From Taxawa tesnikishii (nom. ined.) (Eukaryota > Ascomycota > Dothideomycetes > Dothideales): a stretch of DNA of 64,000 nucleotides. The notes below the pieces were generated by a model, which saw nothing but the letters and a program-made list of their open reading frames with translations, was not told where the DNA came from and searched no databases. This document shows, one piece after another, positions 33,176 to 43,285 of this stretch. Where the stretch lies: assembly GCA_030247885.1 (NCBI GenBank), contig JAPDRO010000003.1:1426001-1490000 (forward strand). Reading direction: 5' to 3'. Within the stretch, counting starts at the first letter, position 1; every line of letters begins with the position of its first letter. The translations under genes were made by a program, and so were the position numbers.

Positions 33176-33964
33176 TTATGCGTCGGGGTACATGCTCTCC
33201 TTGAGATTGATGCCCAGCTCTTCCCTGATGCCCTCGAGCTCCTTGAGGTATTCGTCGTATTGACCCTTGCTCTCCACCTTGGCCTTGATGCCTGTATATT
33301 GCGCGTTAGCTTGACGTGTTTTCGTTCACGAGTTGGACATGCAATGTGACTGCAGTCCTGGTGGGGGTGCATCGGATGAAGGGAAAGCGCACCCTCGAAG
33401 ATCCGCACAGCGGTCGGGAAGTCGTTGACTCTGCGGGCCGCTTTCAGGGCAGCTGTGATGACGGATGGAGATGGAACAAGATCGTACGCGAAGGCATTGT
33501 TCAGGTTGCGCTGTGACGTGACGAAAATTAGTATGACGCGCGACTGGAGGCATGCGACAATCGGAAGGGGTGAGGAGGTGCCGTAGTCGGCGTACCTGAA
33601 GCTCGAAGACATCGTTGACCTGCTCAAACTCCTTCTCGTATCTATTGTAGCATGTTATATTAGTCCATGTGCTTGTGCGAAGCTGGTTTGGTTGTCGGAG
33701 AATGGGCTGGCTGAGCTTGAAGCGCAAGCTCCATGACAGCCATTGAGGCCCCAATTGATGTCCGGAAGGGTTGCCTCACCTGGCAGTGAACTCCTCGAAG
33801 CTCTCCTCGTGGTGGGGATCGTGGGGATCATGGTCGGCAGCGGCCTTCAAGCTGGCGCTGAATGTACGAGACTGGACAGCCAGTCTCTGAGGCTGGATGC
33901 GGCTGGCGGACCTCCACGGAGCAGGAGCCCTGGCTGCACGGGTGGCAATGCGAAGGAAGGACAT
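33176..33964 (-). CDS. cox6: Cytochrome c oxidase subunit VI (Cox6/COX5A)
   Basis: Nuclear-encoded peripheral subunit of respiratory complex IV on the matrix side. Exons on the minus strand are 33964-33780, 33641-33596, 33510-33393 and 33291-33176; 154 aa. The presequence MSFLRIATRAARAPAPWRSA is Arg-rich and Ala-rich, suited to mitochondrial import. The mature protein reads YEKEFEQVNDVFELQ across the first splices, then NLNNAFAYDLVPSPSVITAA, ALKAARRVNDFPTAVRIFEG and ends ELGINLKENMYPDA, matching yeast Cox6 closely. All splice phases agree and there is no frame problem. Introns are 138, 85 and 101 nt. Confidence 0.96.
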
Positions 33965-34145
33965 TGTGTATGGGTGGAGTTGGGTGAGCGGAGAGGTGTC
34001 GCGCGGGACTGTACTTTTCTTGACGGTCTGTACTTGGTATGAGCGGTTGTCGCGAGCTCTAGGGAGAAGCCGGCGTCTGGCCTTGGCGTTGGCGTGACCC
34101 TGACTAAGCGAAGAACACACAACTCACTCACGAAGCATCAGTGGG

Positions 34146-34189
34146 CATTGACATTGACATTGACATTGACATTGACATTGACATTGACA
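34146..34189. repeat. (ATTGAC)7 hexamer repeat
   Basis: Seven perfect tandem ATTGAC units, preceded by a C and followed by AG, about 180 bases upstream of the cox6 start codon, so within its promoter or leader. Confidence 0.92.
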
Positions 34190-35650
34190 GAGCACACATC
34201 GTTACCTCAACGACAACAGTCCGACCCCGAAGGTGATGCTGCAGATCAAGGACTGTCTGGGTTGTTCGTGAGGCTCCTTGACGGCCGATAGTCAATGTGC
34301 TGAGGCGTGTACTGCCTTTGATCCACGGCTAGCTCATCCAAGGCGTAGTAGCGCAGTTGTCCAAGTCTCGATCTCGTCCATCTCCGGAACCAGACGCCCC
34401 CATCACTTCATTGACATCTCTGCTTTGACGAAGTTGAAGGAGGATTTCGATCATTCAGTCATCGATCATGTGTTCTTTCCGCAGGGCAAAGGCGGCCCAC
34501 TAGCTGGGCGGTTGTGGGGCTTTGCTTCGCGATATGGTGCCTTGAAGGACTCTGGCAACCAGAATCATCGCCAAATAGGACTGGAGAGCGAGCTCTCCTT
34601 ACGTGATGAGGTCGACAACAACGACTGGTTCCTATATCCGCAACAGCAAAAGCCTGCTTATCCGGGCCAGATGATATTCGATGCCTCAGGCAAGACGCCC
34701 GATCGCCAATAACCAGCCGTAGTTGGTACAGCAGGTACCACGGAAACGCCCAAGACACTCCCGCGGGCGACACAAAGACCTCCCGTCACTCCTGGAAAAA
34801 CGCCCAAGAGACAGGATGAGACATTGAGAGGGCACTTCGGTCCAAGGGCTCTAAGAATATCGATGACCTCAGGAGCATGTGCCCTGTGAAATCGTTCAAA
34901 GTCTCCAAGAGCTTCGACGATTTCATGGCAACGCTATGGAGATTTGACTCCTGTCCGGGAAACTCGTCAGATTGAACGCCACAACAACGGCCGACAGACA
35001 CAGACCCGGACGCTTCACGGGCATCCACAGAAAAGGCAGCAGGTCCAAAGACTACCACGTACGACACAACCTCTCTCGAGCTCCGTCAAGAGGAGCTAGA
35101 CTGTGTCGGTCCCTTTGAAGAGCACTTGAAGGGGTGGGAACTGTCACTCGAAGCGACAGCCATGCTACTCCATCGTGCCAGTAAGACGCTCGGGCTTCCT
35201 CAGCTACCTCCGCTACCCGCAGAGGACACAACCATGTCAGACGCATCTCCTCTCCAGTTTACCGAGCAACAACCTGGTCAGCTAGTTGCCGTTGCTAAGA
35301 AGATATGTGAATGAATCAGGGGTGCTGCAAAAGACGCGACGGACTTGGCAGGGCATCCAGGGTTGACGGAAGACAGCTCGACGGGAACTGCTGCAGGTTG
35401 GACACAGGGGGCCAAGATTCGATGGAGAGAGCAAGGCAAATTCGTCGTGTCTTCGACGTCCTGGGACAGCAAGCAGAACAGCGACAGCAAGGTGGATAGC
35501 AGCAGCAGCAGCAGCGCGTGGAATAGCAGAGCAGGGAGTGCAGGCACTTTCGTAACGCGCCGGCGGCAGTCTCAGCGTTCTCTATCTCCGTTTCTCGGGC
35601 AAGGCAGTAATACAATGGCATGTGTTGAAAGTAAGGCTCAATGTCAATAA
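34190..35650 (+). pseudogene. Broken hypothetical gene or decayed sequence
   Basis: Several plus-strand segments look protein-like but lie in changing frames with stops between them. Examples are FDHSVIDHVFFPQGKGG and NDWFLYPQQQKPAYPGQMI (to 34712), TPGKTPKRQDE (about 34790), IDDLRSMCPVKSFKVSKSFD (about 34860) and ELDCVGPFEEHLKGWELSLE (about 35095-35150), ending AVAKKICE at 35314. A further frame to 35650 is Ser/Gln-rich. The order on one strand suggests one unidentified gene, either decayed or hit by several base-calling shifts like its neighbours. It matches no family I know and has no clear start. Confidence 0.25.
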
Positions 35651-36202
35651 CGAGACAACTTGTGGGTAACCTAACACGAAGCTCAAGAGCCGCGGCCCAA
35701 ATTCCGCGCAGCTGAAAGCTTTCGTGCGTGACCACCAAAGCATCCGCGGTCTTGGCACCAAATCAATTTCGCCAGCATTAGCATCAGCATCAGCATCAAA
35801 TTTCCGAAAAGCGACGCGCCCCTTTCACCTAACCATATCGCAAATTTCTGCCCACCCTCTGCAGACCTGTCCTTCTTCTTCGTACAAACCCCTCTTCATT
35901 CCCTGTTGTTGTTCTTTCCTGTCTCAGCCACCTTCTCTTCCATTCCGTTCCTGTCGCTCCTTTCGCAGTACACGGCCTAGTGGGGCTGCCCAAGATTTGA
36001 GTTGAACCCATCGTCGACCGCAACACCCGAACCGAAGCCTTCCGCCATAATATACAAGCATCCCTCAGTTTATCGACAAAACTTCCCCACCAAACCACGC
36101 CGCACTACACCACACCATACCACACCATACCGCACCTTACTACACCGCACCGCGCCTCAATCCCACACATACACGTCCTCCCTCTCACGTCGCTCCGCAG
36201 AC
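35651..36202. promoter_or_regulatory. Elongase promoter and leader
   Basis: The last 120 bases before the elongase ATG are an imperfect ACC/CACACC-rich repeat (about 36085-36160) in a pyrimidine- and C-rich leader. No gene is supported. Confidence 0.45.
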
Positions 36203-37351
36203 ATGTCGACCCCTGACTGGATTCAGATCGGGCGCCCTACCCTCGACCGTCCTTTCGGTCTGCAACTATGGCCAATCTTCGAGAGGGCCTTCGAGGCCGT
36301 CAAGGGCTACAAGCCGCAAGACTTCCGCTTCGTTCCCGGCAAGACACCAATGTCCACGGTTGGTGCCACGGCCACTATGCTTGTTTCGTACTACATCGTC
36401 GTCCTCGGAGGACGCGAGCTTATGCGCGGCCGCGAGCCGTTCAAGCTCAATGGACCCTTTAAGGTGCACAACTTTTATCTGACTGCCATCAGCGCGGTCT
36501 TGCTCGCCCTTTTCGCCGAGCAGTTGATTCCGGAGCTCGCCAGGAACGGTGTCTTCCACGCCATCTGCGCCTACGAGGGTGGATGGACGGACAAGCTGGT
36601 CATCCTGTACTACGTATGTCTTTCGAACAATGTCGCCGGTTGGAAAAGTACGCAGTTCCTGACAGAGAACAGCTCAACTATCTGACCAAGTACCTTGAGT
36701 TGATTGACACCTGCTTCCTGTTCCTCAAGAAGAAGCCATTGAGTACGTGCAAGACGTTTCGCTCTTCAGATGAACGCTCAGGCTGACCCTTCTCCAGCCT
36801 TCCTCCACACCTATCACCACGGTGCGACCGCTCTCCTCTGCTTCACTCAGCTCCTCGGCCACACCGCTGTCTCCTGGGTTCCTATCGTTCTCAACCTCAT
36901 GGTCCACGTTGTCATGTACTGGTACTACTTCCAGTCCGCCCGCGGCATCAGGATCTGGTGGAAGAAGTACATCACCGTGATGCAAATCACGCAATTCGTC
37001 ATCGATCTCGGCTTCGTCTACTTCGCCTCCTACACCTACTTCACCTACGTCTACTTCCCCTTCCTGCCCAATGCCGGCGTCTGTGCGGGTGAGGAGTTCG
37101 CGGCCTTCGCCGGCATGGTCATCCTGTCCAGCTACCTGGTGTTGTTCATCGGTTTCTACATCGCTACCTACAACAAGCCACAGAAGAAGGGCCGTGGAAG
37201 GGCTACCAGTGCGCTGATCGAGATGAAGGATGAGAAGGTCCCCACCGTTGCCGAGACCAAGAGGAGGTTCTCTGGCGGTCAGGCCCACTTCACCGGACGC
37301 GACGCTGTTGGAACCCCCAACGGCCGTGTCACCAGGAGCAGGAAGGCGTAG
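36203..37351 (+). CDS. ELO-family very-long-chain fatty acid elongase
   Basis: Condensing enzyme of fatty-acid elongation in the endoplasmic reticulum, supplying sphingolipid and membrane acyl chains. Exons are 36203-36613, 36673-36742 and 36798-37351; 344 aa, with introns of 59 and 55 nt. Splicing restores [20 protein letters not shown] and [20 protein letters not shown], giving the ELO signature and the HxxHH histidine box. About seven membrane segments follow, including [18 protein letters not shown]. The cytosolic tail is basic and ends TRSRKA. The start [12 protein letters not shown] is the first ATG after a C-rich leader. Chain-length preference (Elo2- or Elo3-like) cannot be told. No frame problem is seen. 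Confidence 0.93.
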
Positions 37352-38454
37352 GGCGCTTGACGAGAAGGGGAGGGGGCGCAATTGACACACAAACATGGTT
37401 TGGCTTGAGGTCAACCTAAGAACGATGACCCACATTAATGGGGAAGCGGAGTGAAGAGAACAGAAGGCGCAAATATAGGGCATGGGGATGGAGGGGTATT
37501 GGGGTATTTCTTTGGTCTTCATGGCAAAGACCCAGGCAAGCGGCTCTTTCAGTAATTCCTAGCTGACTTGTCCATTGTATATTTTGCTATAATAATCTAG
37601 GGGGAAAAAAGGGGTGGAGTATAAGGTCAACAGCACGCGTGGGTTGTCTGACCCCGGGATTGTTGGTTGCTGTACGATAGTGTACGTACGTATGCAAAAA
37701 AAGGCATTAATGAGCACTGAATCGCTTACGATTCGGTTCCGACTTGTATGGAAAGGCCACAGCGTGGCCGCCTCTTGCTGTTCATTTCTTCTCTATCTTT
37801 ACACTACGACTTGATCCTTTTCAATCGGTCATGTGGCCAGGAGCCAAAAATCCTTCAACCGAAGGCGCTCACGTTCTCTCCCTGTCGCGCTGATGTGACA
37901 CATCGACGTTCTCCACACGAATAACTCCCAGGGAGGTTCGCGCGTGTGTTGTCTCTGCGTTATATCCTCCTTCAGCTCCAGTGTGGATCCAGTTCCCATC
38001 CAAATATTGACTTTTGCGCGTGACACGTGAACAACATGCTGGAGTCGAGATATCTAAATATAGTCACTCCGCTTGCACTTCTTCGGATGGAAGCCCCTTC
38101 TTGTGTGATGGCATTCTGGGTTCGCGGATTCGTATTGGGCCACGGAGGAGGTCTCCTTTGTTGCTTCACAGAACAACGCGGTCCTCGTAGTCATGAGGTT
38201 GCGACGCGGTGTGTAATATATGCAGAGGTGAAGCGGCTGGCTGTTGGCGCAACATGCAGCCTTGCGCGAGTGCGGCTGAACTGGTGACACTCATTTCCGT
38301 CTGCATGGACCTCCTGTCTTCCAAGGGTTGCAGTCAGTCCGTTCCTTTGGATGCTTCAGAGCAGTTCTTGAGGGCACTCAATCTCACAAATTGTTGGCGT
38401 TTGGTCGAGTGGAGAGCCCGACATTTACTTGATGTGACACTGTACAGCCGAGCG
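37352..38454. other. Elongase 3' flank and DUF6601 promoter
   Basis: About 1.1 kb with no supported gene. A frame at 38209-38508 runs into the proposed DUF6601 start and might encode a longer N-terminus, but it shows no conserved block. Confidence 0.35.
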
Positions 38455-39663
38455 ATGGCGGCCACAGAGGTAAGCACCTTGCGCATCGGTCCGTTTTCTT
38501 GCCGCTGACACTGTGAAGGTCCCGTTTGCTGAATCCCTGGACGTTCGTCCTGAGCCTCCTGTGAAGACTCCCACACCGCAACCGAAGCAAGAGCAGTCCA
38601 CGGCACCGGCTGCTCAAGGGACGCGGCATGCCCAAAGTAGCGACGTACGGTCTCAGCTCAGTGATCTCTTACCAGCCTTCTATCGAACCAAGAAACACAC
38701 CATCGTCGACCCGAGCTCTGGTGTCCAAGACTTCCTTACCCATGAACTCAATCTGAATCGCCTCAACGACATCCATCGGTGGCTGAAGCTAGCCGGAAGG
38801 CCCATGCCCCCTCGGGGCCTGCACATTCAAGTCTTGAAGGGACGTGAGATCACGCTTTATGAGGAGCTTGATATGCACCTTTGCTGGAACGAAAGCAGGA
38901 TTTTTATCAAACCACTTCCGCGCTACCTCCTCTCAGCCCCGTTCTGGGAAGCGAACCTCATCTGCAGATCCGACTGCCGGTGCGTGACCGTGCCGACCGA
39001 CCCAAAAATCCCCCGAGCGCGGCAAAGGCGGAGCAAAAGAACCGCTGCTCGCGAAGAGAGCTACACGGTCGCGCGCTTGGATTCCTCCTCTCTTACGCGG
39101 GCCTCATCTGTCATGAATCAGACTTCGAAATCGCCAAAGACAAGCATCTGATCCCAGGTTCAATCTCCTGGTCCTCGTGGTTGTCTTTCGCGCGCTCGTT
39201 ACCGATTCACAAGTCCGCCGATCCGGGTTTTGTCAACAAGCGCTTTCGGTACGGAGAACTGCGCCTGAACCGACTGAACCTCATTTACCGCTTGCACTTC
39301 TTCTCGCCCGGCGTCCAAGCAAGTTTGATCAGGGGCTACTACTTTCCCTATGACACCTACAGCTCGTTCTTTAGCCCCACGGTCGGGTTCACGTTCGTGG
39401 TGTTTGCGTTCGTCACGATCGTGTTGACCGCAATGCAAGTGGGACTTGGGACGACCTATCTGCAGCAGAGTGAGGCCTTCCAGAGGGCGTCGTGGGGATT
39501 TACCGTCGCGGCAATTTTTGTGGCGTTGGCACCGCTTGCATATATGCCACTGATGTATCTTGTCTTGGCCGTTGACAATTTGGTGGCGACTGTCCTGTTT
39601 CGCACATCGAGGCGGCAGTCCCAAGCAGTAACCAGTGCTGGAGCATGGGGCAGCAAGGTGTAG
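38455..39663 (+). CDS. DUF6601-type membrane protein, one frame shift
   Basis: Family of unknown function found in filamentous fungi. Exons are 38455-38469 (MAATE) and 38519-39663; about 386 aa. The first exon is tentative. Recognisable blocks are NDIHRWLKLAGRPMPPRGLH, LDMHLCWNESRIFIKPLPRY, LGFLLSYAGLICHESDFEIA, KRFRYGELRLNRLNLIYRLH and GYYFPYDTYSSFF. Two hydrophobic segments close the protein (FTFVVFAFVTIVLTAMQVGL and VAAIFVALAPLAYMPLMYLV). Between VPTDPK and NPPSAAKAEQKNRCSRREL the frame changes. One A missing from A5 at 39004-39008 restores it. Confidence 0.75.
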
Positions 39664-40088
39664 GGGTTTCTGTGACGTTTGATCGGACTGGTGGAGCATC
39701 CAATGTTTAGGGGCCATCAAGCTTTAAGGTGTTAAAGTCTGTAGTGGCTGTTGAAGGGCAGACAACAGCCGGAACATCAATATTGCTACGTGTTTACGAA
39801 GTTTTTGAGGAACTGCAAATCTGTACTGGAATGTGTGCAAATTTCGAAATCTCATAGCACGTCAGGCAAAACGTCATGGTATCCACAAAATGTTCGTTCA
39901 GAAAGGTCTATCAAACGAAAACAATGTACAACGCCACAGTCGCCATGTCCGTCTCCTTTTCCATAGCCAGACATCGAAACCAGATGCGGACAGGTCATGA
40001 AACATCATCGCATATGTACAAAGCAAATCCAGTGCTCAAAGACAAGGCACAGCGGGCATCGAGCCGATTGTGGGCCAAGTACATTCTT
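39664..40088. other. Convergent gap, DUF6601 and AA11
   Basis: 3' flanks of two converging genes; no feature recognised. Confidence 0.45.
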
Positions 40089-41401
40089 TCAGATGTTGAA
40101 CTGGTGTGGCGAGTGCCTGTGTACGCGGCTCCTCTTGAACTTCTGCGAGCCGCTGATAACGCCGTTGCTGCACTGGGTACCCGGGGAGAGGACCTCAAGC
40201 ACAGCGCAATTGTCGATGTTGCAGAGACCGAACTGCGAGGTGCCAATGCAGACGATGCTGCCTGGAGAAGGACAGGAGACCTTGCCGGAATCACAGGAGC
40301 CAGAGGAAGTGCTGTTACCAGAGATGGCAGAGGCAACAGAGGGAGCAGCAGATGGCGCAGCGGACGAAGCAGCGGCAGAGGATGCTGGGGGATAGCCAGT
40401 AACGGTAGCAAGAGTTGTGACGGTGACATGAGTGACACCCTTGGCTGGCTGGGAGTAGAGGCTGATAGATGCGGTCTCGGTCACGGACGAGTATGCAGAT
40501 GACAGAGCGGAAAGAGCAGCAGGGTTGGTTGTGGTGGAAGCACCGTAGGTCATCGACCCAGCACCGCTGGCGGCAGGAGCAGATGTAGGAGCAGCGGAAG
40601 GAGCAGCAGAGACTGCGCCACAGCCGCTAGGAATAGCCATGGGGAAAGGCGTATAAGCCATCGACATCCTTGAAGATGCAGTCTTGGTGGTAACATACTG
40701 GCCGGGGTTCGGGAACTGGACGTTGACAGATTCTGTGGAGCCGCAAGTGCCTCCGTTGATGCTCGCAAGGTTTGCGACGAACATTTCGGGCAGAGAAGAC
40801 ATGTCTGAGTCGTCACTAGCGCCGCCGGAAATCTCAACGTTGGCGCAGTTCATGTACATCTCTCGGTTGCCAACGTTGTTGAACCAGGTCCAAGCAAGGG
40901 TCGCCTGGCCATTCTTGAGTTCCTTAGGAATGGTGAAGTTGAAACTGTTGACACAGTCGATACCGTTAGTGTCGGCATCACTGCAGTCGTATGCTCCGGT
41001 GTAGGTCGAGCCTCCTGGCTTAGGGAAATCCAAGTTCAAGTTGGCCTTTGAGTTTGTCGGACAACCTTCTTCAATGCTGTAAATGACCTTCCAGCTGCTT
41101 GGGTCCTTGAGCTTTTGCGGATCGGTTTCATATGTGACACTGATCTGGCAGGATCCTCCACCGTGGACTGCCCAATTGGCACCGTTGCCCAACTCGAACG
41201 CAAGCTTCTGGGAGGAGCCAACGGGCATAGACTGACCGCCGGATGTTGGGAGGGTAACACCGTGGCAGGGGAAGTTCGACCCATCAGCCAGGAGTGGACT
41301 CTTTGGCGCGGTGCCTTCGATAGGCTGGGGGAGTTCATGAAGAGGTGAGCCTGGGTCGTGATGGCGAGACCGGCAGCTGTGAAAATGGTGCGTGCGCGCA
41401 T
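40089..41401 (-). CDS. AA11 lytic polysaccharide monooxygenase with C-terminal Cys-rich domain, one frame shift
   Basis: Secreted copper enzyme; characterised AA11 members oxidatively cleave chitin. A single exon of about 437 aa. The signal peptide MRARTIFTAAGLAITTQA is followed by HLFMNSP, placing the copper-binding His at the mature N-terminus. The second His lies in NWAVHGGGSCQISV, and WTWFNNVGNREMYMNCANVE carries the conserved aromatic region. A Ser/Ala/Pro-rich linker of about 100 residues leads to a six-Cys C-terminal domain (VSCPSPGSIVCIGTSQFGLC) like the X278 chitin-binding module often joined to AA11. After HLFMNSP the frame changes to QPIEGTAPKSPLLADGSNFP. One base missing from the G5 run (plus strand) at 41327-41331 accounts for it. 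Confidence 0.88.
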
Positions 41402-43285
41402 GTTGGCTGTTGTCTGATGAGTGTGAAAGAGTGTAGTGTGGAATGCGATCTGTTTGAGATGATGAAGTATCGATAGACCAGCTATGCGATACGAGAGCGA
41501 GTTTTCTCTCAAAGATCTGAATTTGTCTAGAAGGGTGTTAGAAGAACCCTTAGGTCTCAGGCAGAAGGAGAGCGAATGCTTGAGAAGCCGGAGTTGCTGA
41601 ATGTTGCAAGCGGAAAGTGGGACAGGAGGTGCCTCAAGGCAGTTCAAATGTTGTATCTTGGCCTGCAAGACAAAGAAGCCTTTTGTGACTGGGCTGTTGT
41701 CATGGAGCTGGCATAGCCGTGAAGCCACAAACGACTCTGGACAAAGACAGGCGCAGACACTAAAGTCCTGCTACAGGGTGACAATACTGAAAGACTCACC
41801 TAAAGCGACACTTGTGTGTCGATGATATCGAGAGAGCACAGCGCCGTCGTTGAACGATCCTTGCCAAGGAGTGTGATAAATCGGTTGTTCCACAGAGATC
41901 TAGAAATGAGAGTAAAGTTGCTCCAGGCAACAGATGGTTGTCAAAGGAAAGACTGGAAGAGACCTTGTCTGCTAAGCAAAGATTCGCTATGGGAGTGACA
42001 CCGTCCAGAGAGTGGGAGAAGGTGCAATTTTTATACTGTTCGTAGGACAGGCGCTTGCCATGCAGGCTTGAGCGACCAGTCGAGCTTTCGTGCAGATCTG
42101 GGTTGGCTGCACGTCTCCTTCTCAAAGCCTGCATCCGCTATTGGTCGTCTGTACGGCATGCACATTGGCACTCCGCACGGGACATTTTAGTGCTAGGCTT
42201 CGCGTTGAAGGGCATACCGCACCAAACGCGGGTCTCTCCCTTTGACGGATAGGCTGAGGGGCGGCGCTTTGTCAAAACCAGGCGTCCCGGCAGTGGACAC
42301 AGGCGAAGATGGCCTGGCTGGGAGTGCACGGTTATACGATGGTGCATAGTCCTTGCGGCATTGAGAGATGGACGTTTCAAGTGGAGAGATGTTAGAGTTG
42401 CTAAGAGGCAGTGCAGTCGAGAGCACCCCTGCGTGACACCGGGTTCGCTGCAGGAACGTTATCGATTGGAGATCTAGTCGCGCCGGCTTCTTGGGACCAT
42501 CTCTTTCACAGCCAATTACAAGCGTCGGATGGTGCCGCGATTTTCATCAGCGCGGCTTCCGACCAGGATCGCTCGGGAAGCTGGGCCCCTGGATTGTGTT
42601 CGGCCACTTGGTGGGGAAAGGGATATCCTGAAACAACGCTACGCTTCGCAAGCCGCGACTCTCCCTGTCTTGACCGCTCTTCAGGCCTGTCAGTTCCTTC
42701 ATGCTGTGGTCAATCCAGCTCACTCCGCTCAGCTGTAATTGTTGTCTTTGTCCTCAGCATTTGCCTCGTCAAAAGTATTGTACTATAGCAGCACTTGGTC
42801 TGCTGAGTTCGCTGCCGGAACGGTCATTGTTCCAGAACAATACTGGGAACGATGCGATGCGGCGGTCGCATTACCAGCTGCATGCGCTCGTTCTCAATGT
42901 TAGCGCTCATGATGCGCCATCCCTGCGTCAGTATGCATATGTGCCCGACGGAGAGAATGTTCTGTCGCGATTGCGTTCTGGATGCTGCAGCGTGTGCGGA
43001 AGAAATGGAAAGCGCGCAGAAGAACGGGCTACCGGCTGTGGATATGGCATCGATTACGTGCAGAAGCGCTATCGATATGCACGGGAAACGTCTCGCGGCC
43101 ATCAGAGCGAGCTGGGTGTGTCCGGGCGAGCATGCACCCAGAAAGATGCAAGGTAACAACATCGTGGGAAGCAAGCAGACGTCAGCCCCTGTTGCGCGCT
43201 TCCGGACCGTCGATCTTCCCCTTCAGCCTTTCTTCGCTTTTCAGCCTGTTAATTGGGCCAACAAGACGCTGTCAACACAATAACG
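41402..43285. other. 1.9-kb gap upstream of AA11
   Basis: Promoter side of the AA11 gene and 3' flank of the DUF3433 gene. The most protein-like frame is 42852-43283 on the plus strand (143 codons, Cys- and Met-rich, CVLDAAACAEEMESAQKNG), but the opposite strand is equally open, so I do not call it. A TATAAAAAT-like element occurs on the minus strand near 42033, about 630 bases from the AA11 start. Confidence 0.3.

Noticed and set aside
34146-34189. CRISPR-like array
   Set aside because: Units are contiguous hexamers with no spacers, and the genome is eukaryotic.
42824-43283. Overlapping ORFs on both strands upstream of AA11
   Set aside because: Both strands are open over the same bases with no homology, so neither can be preferred.
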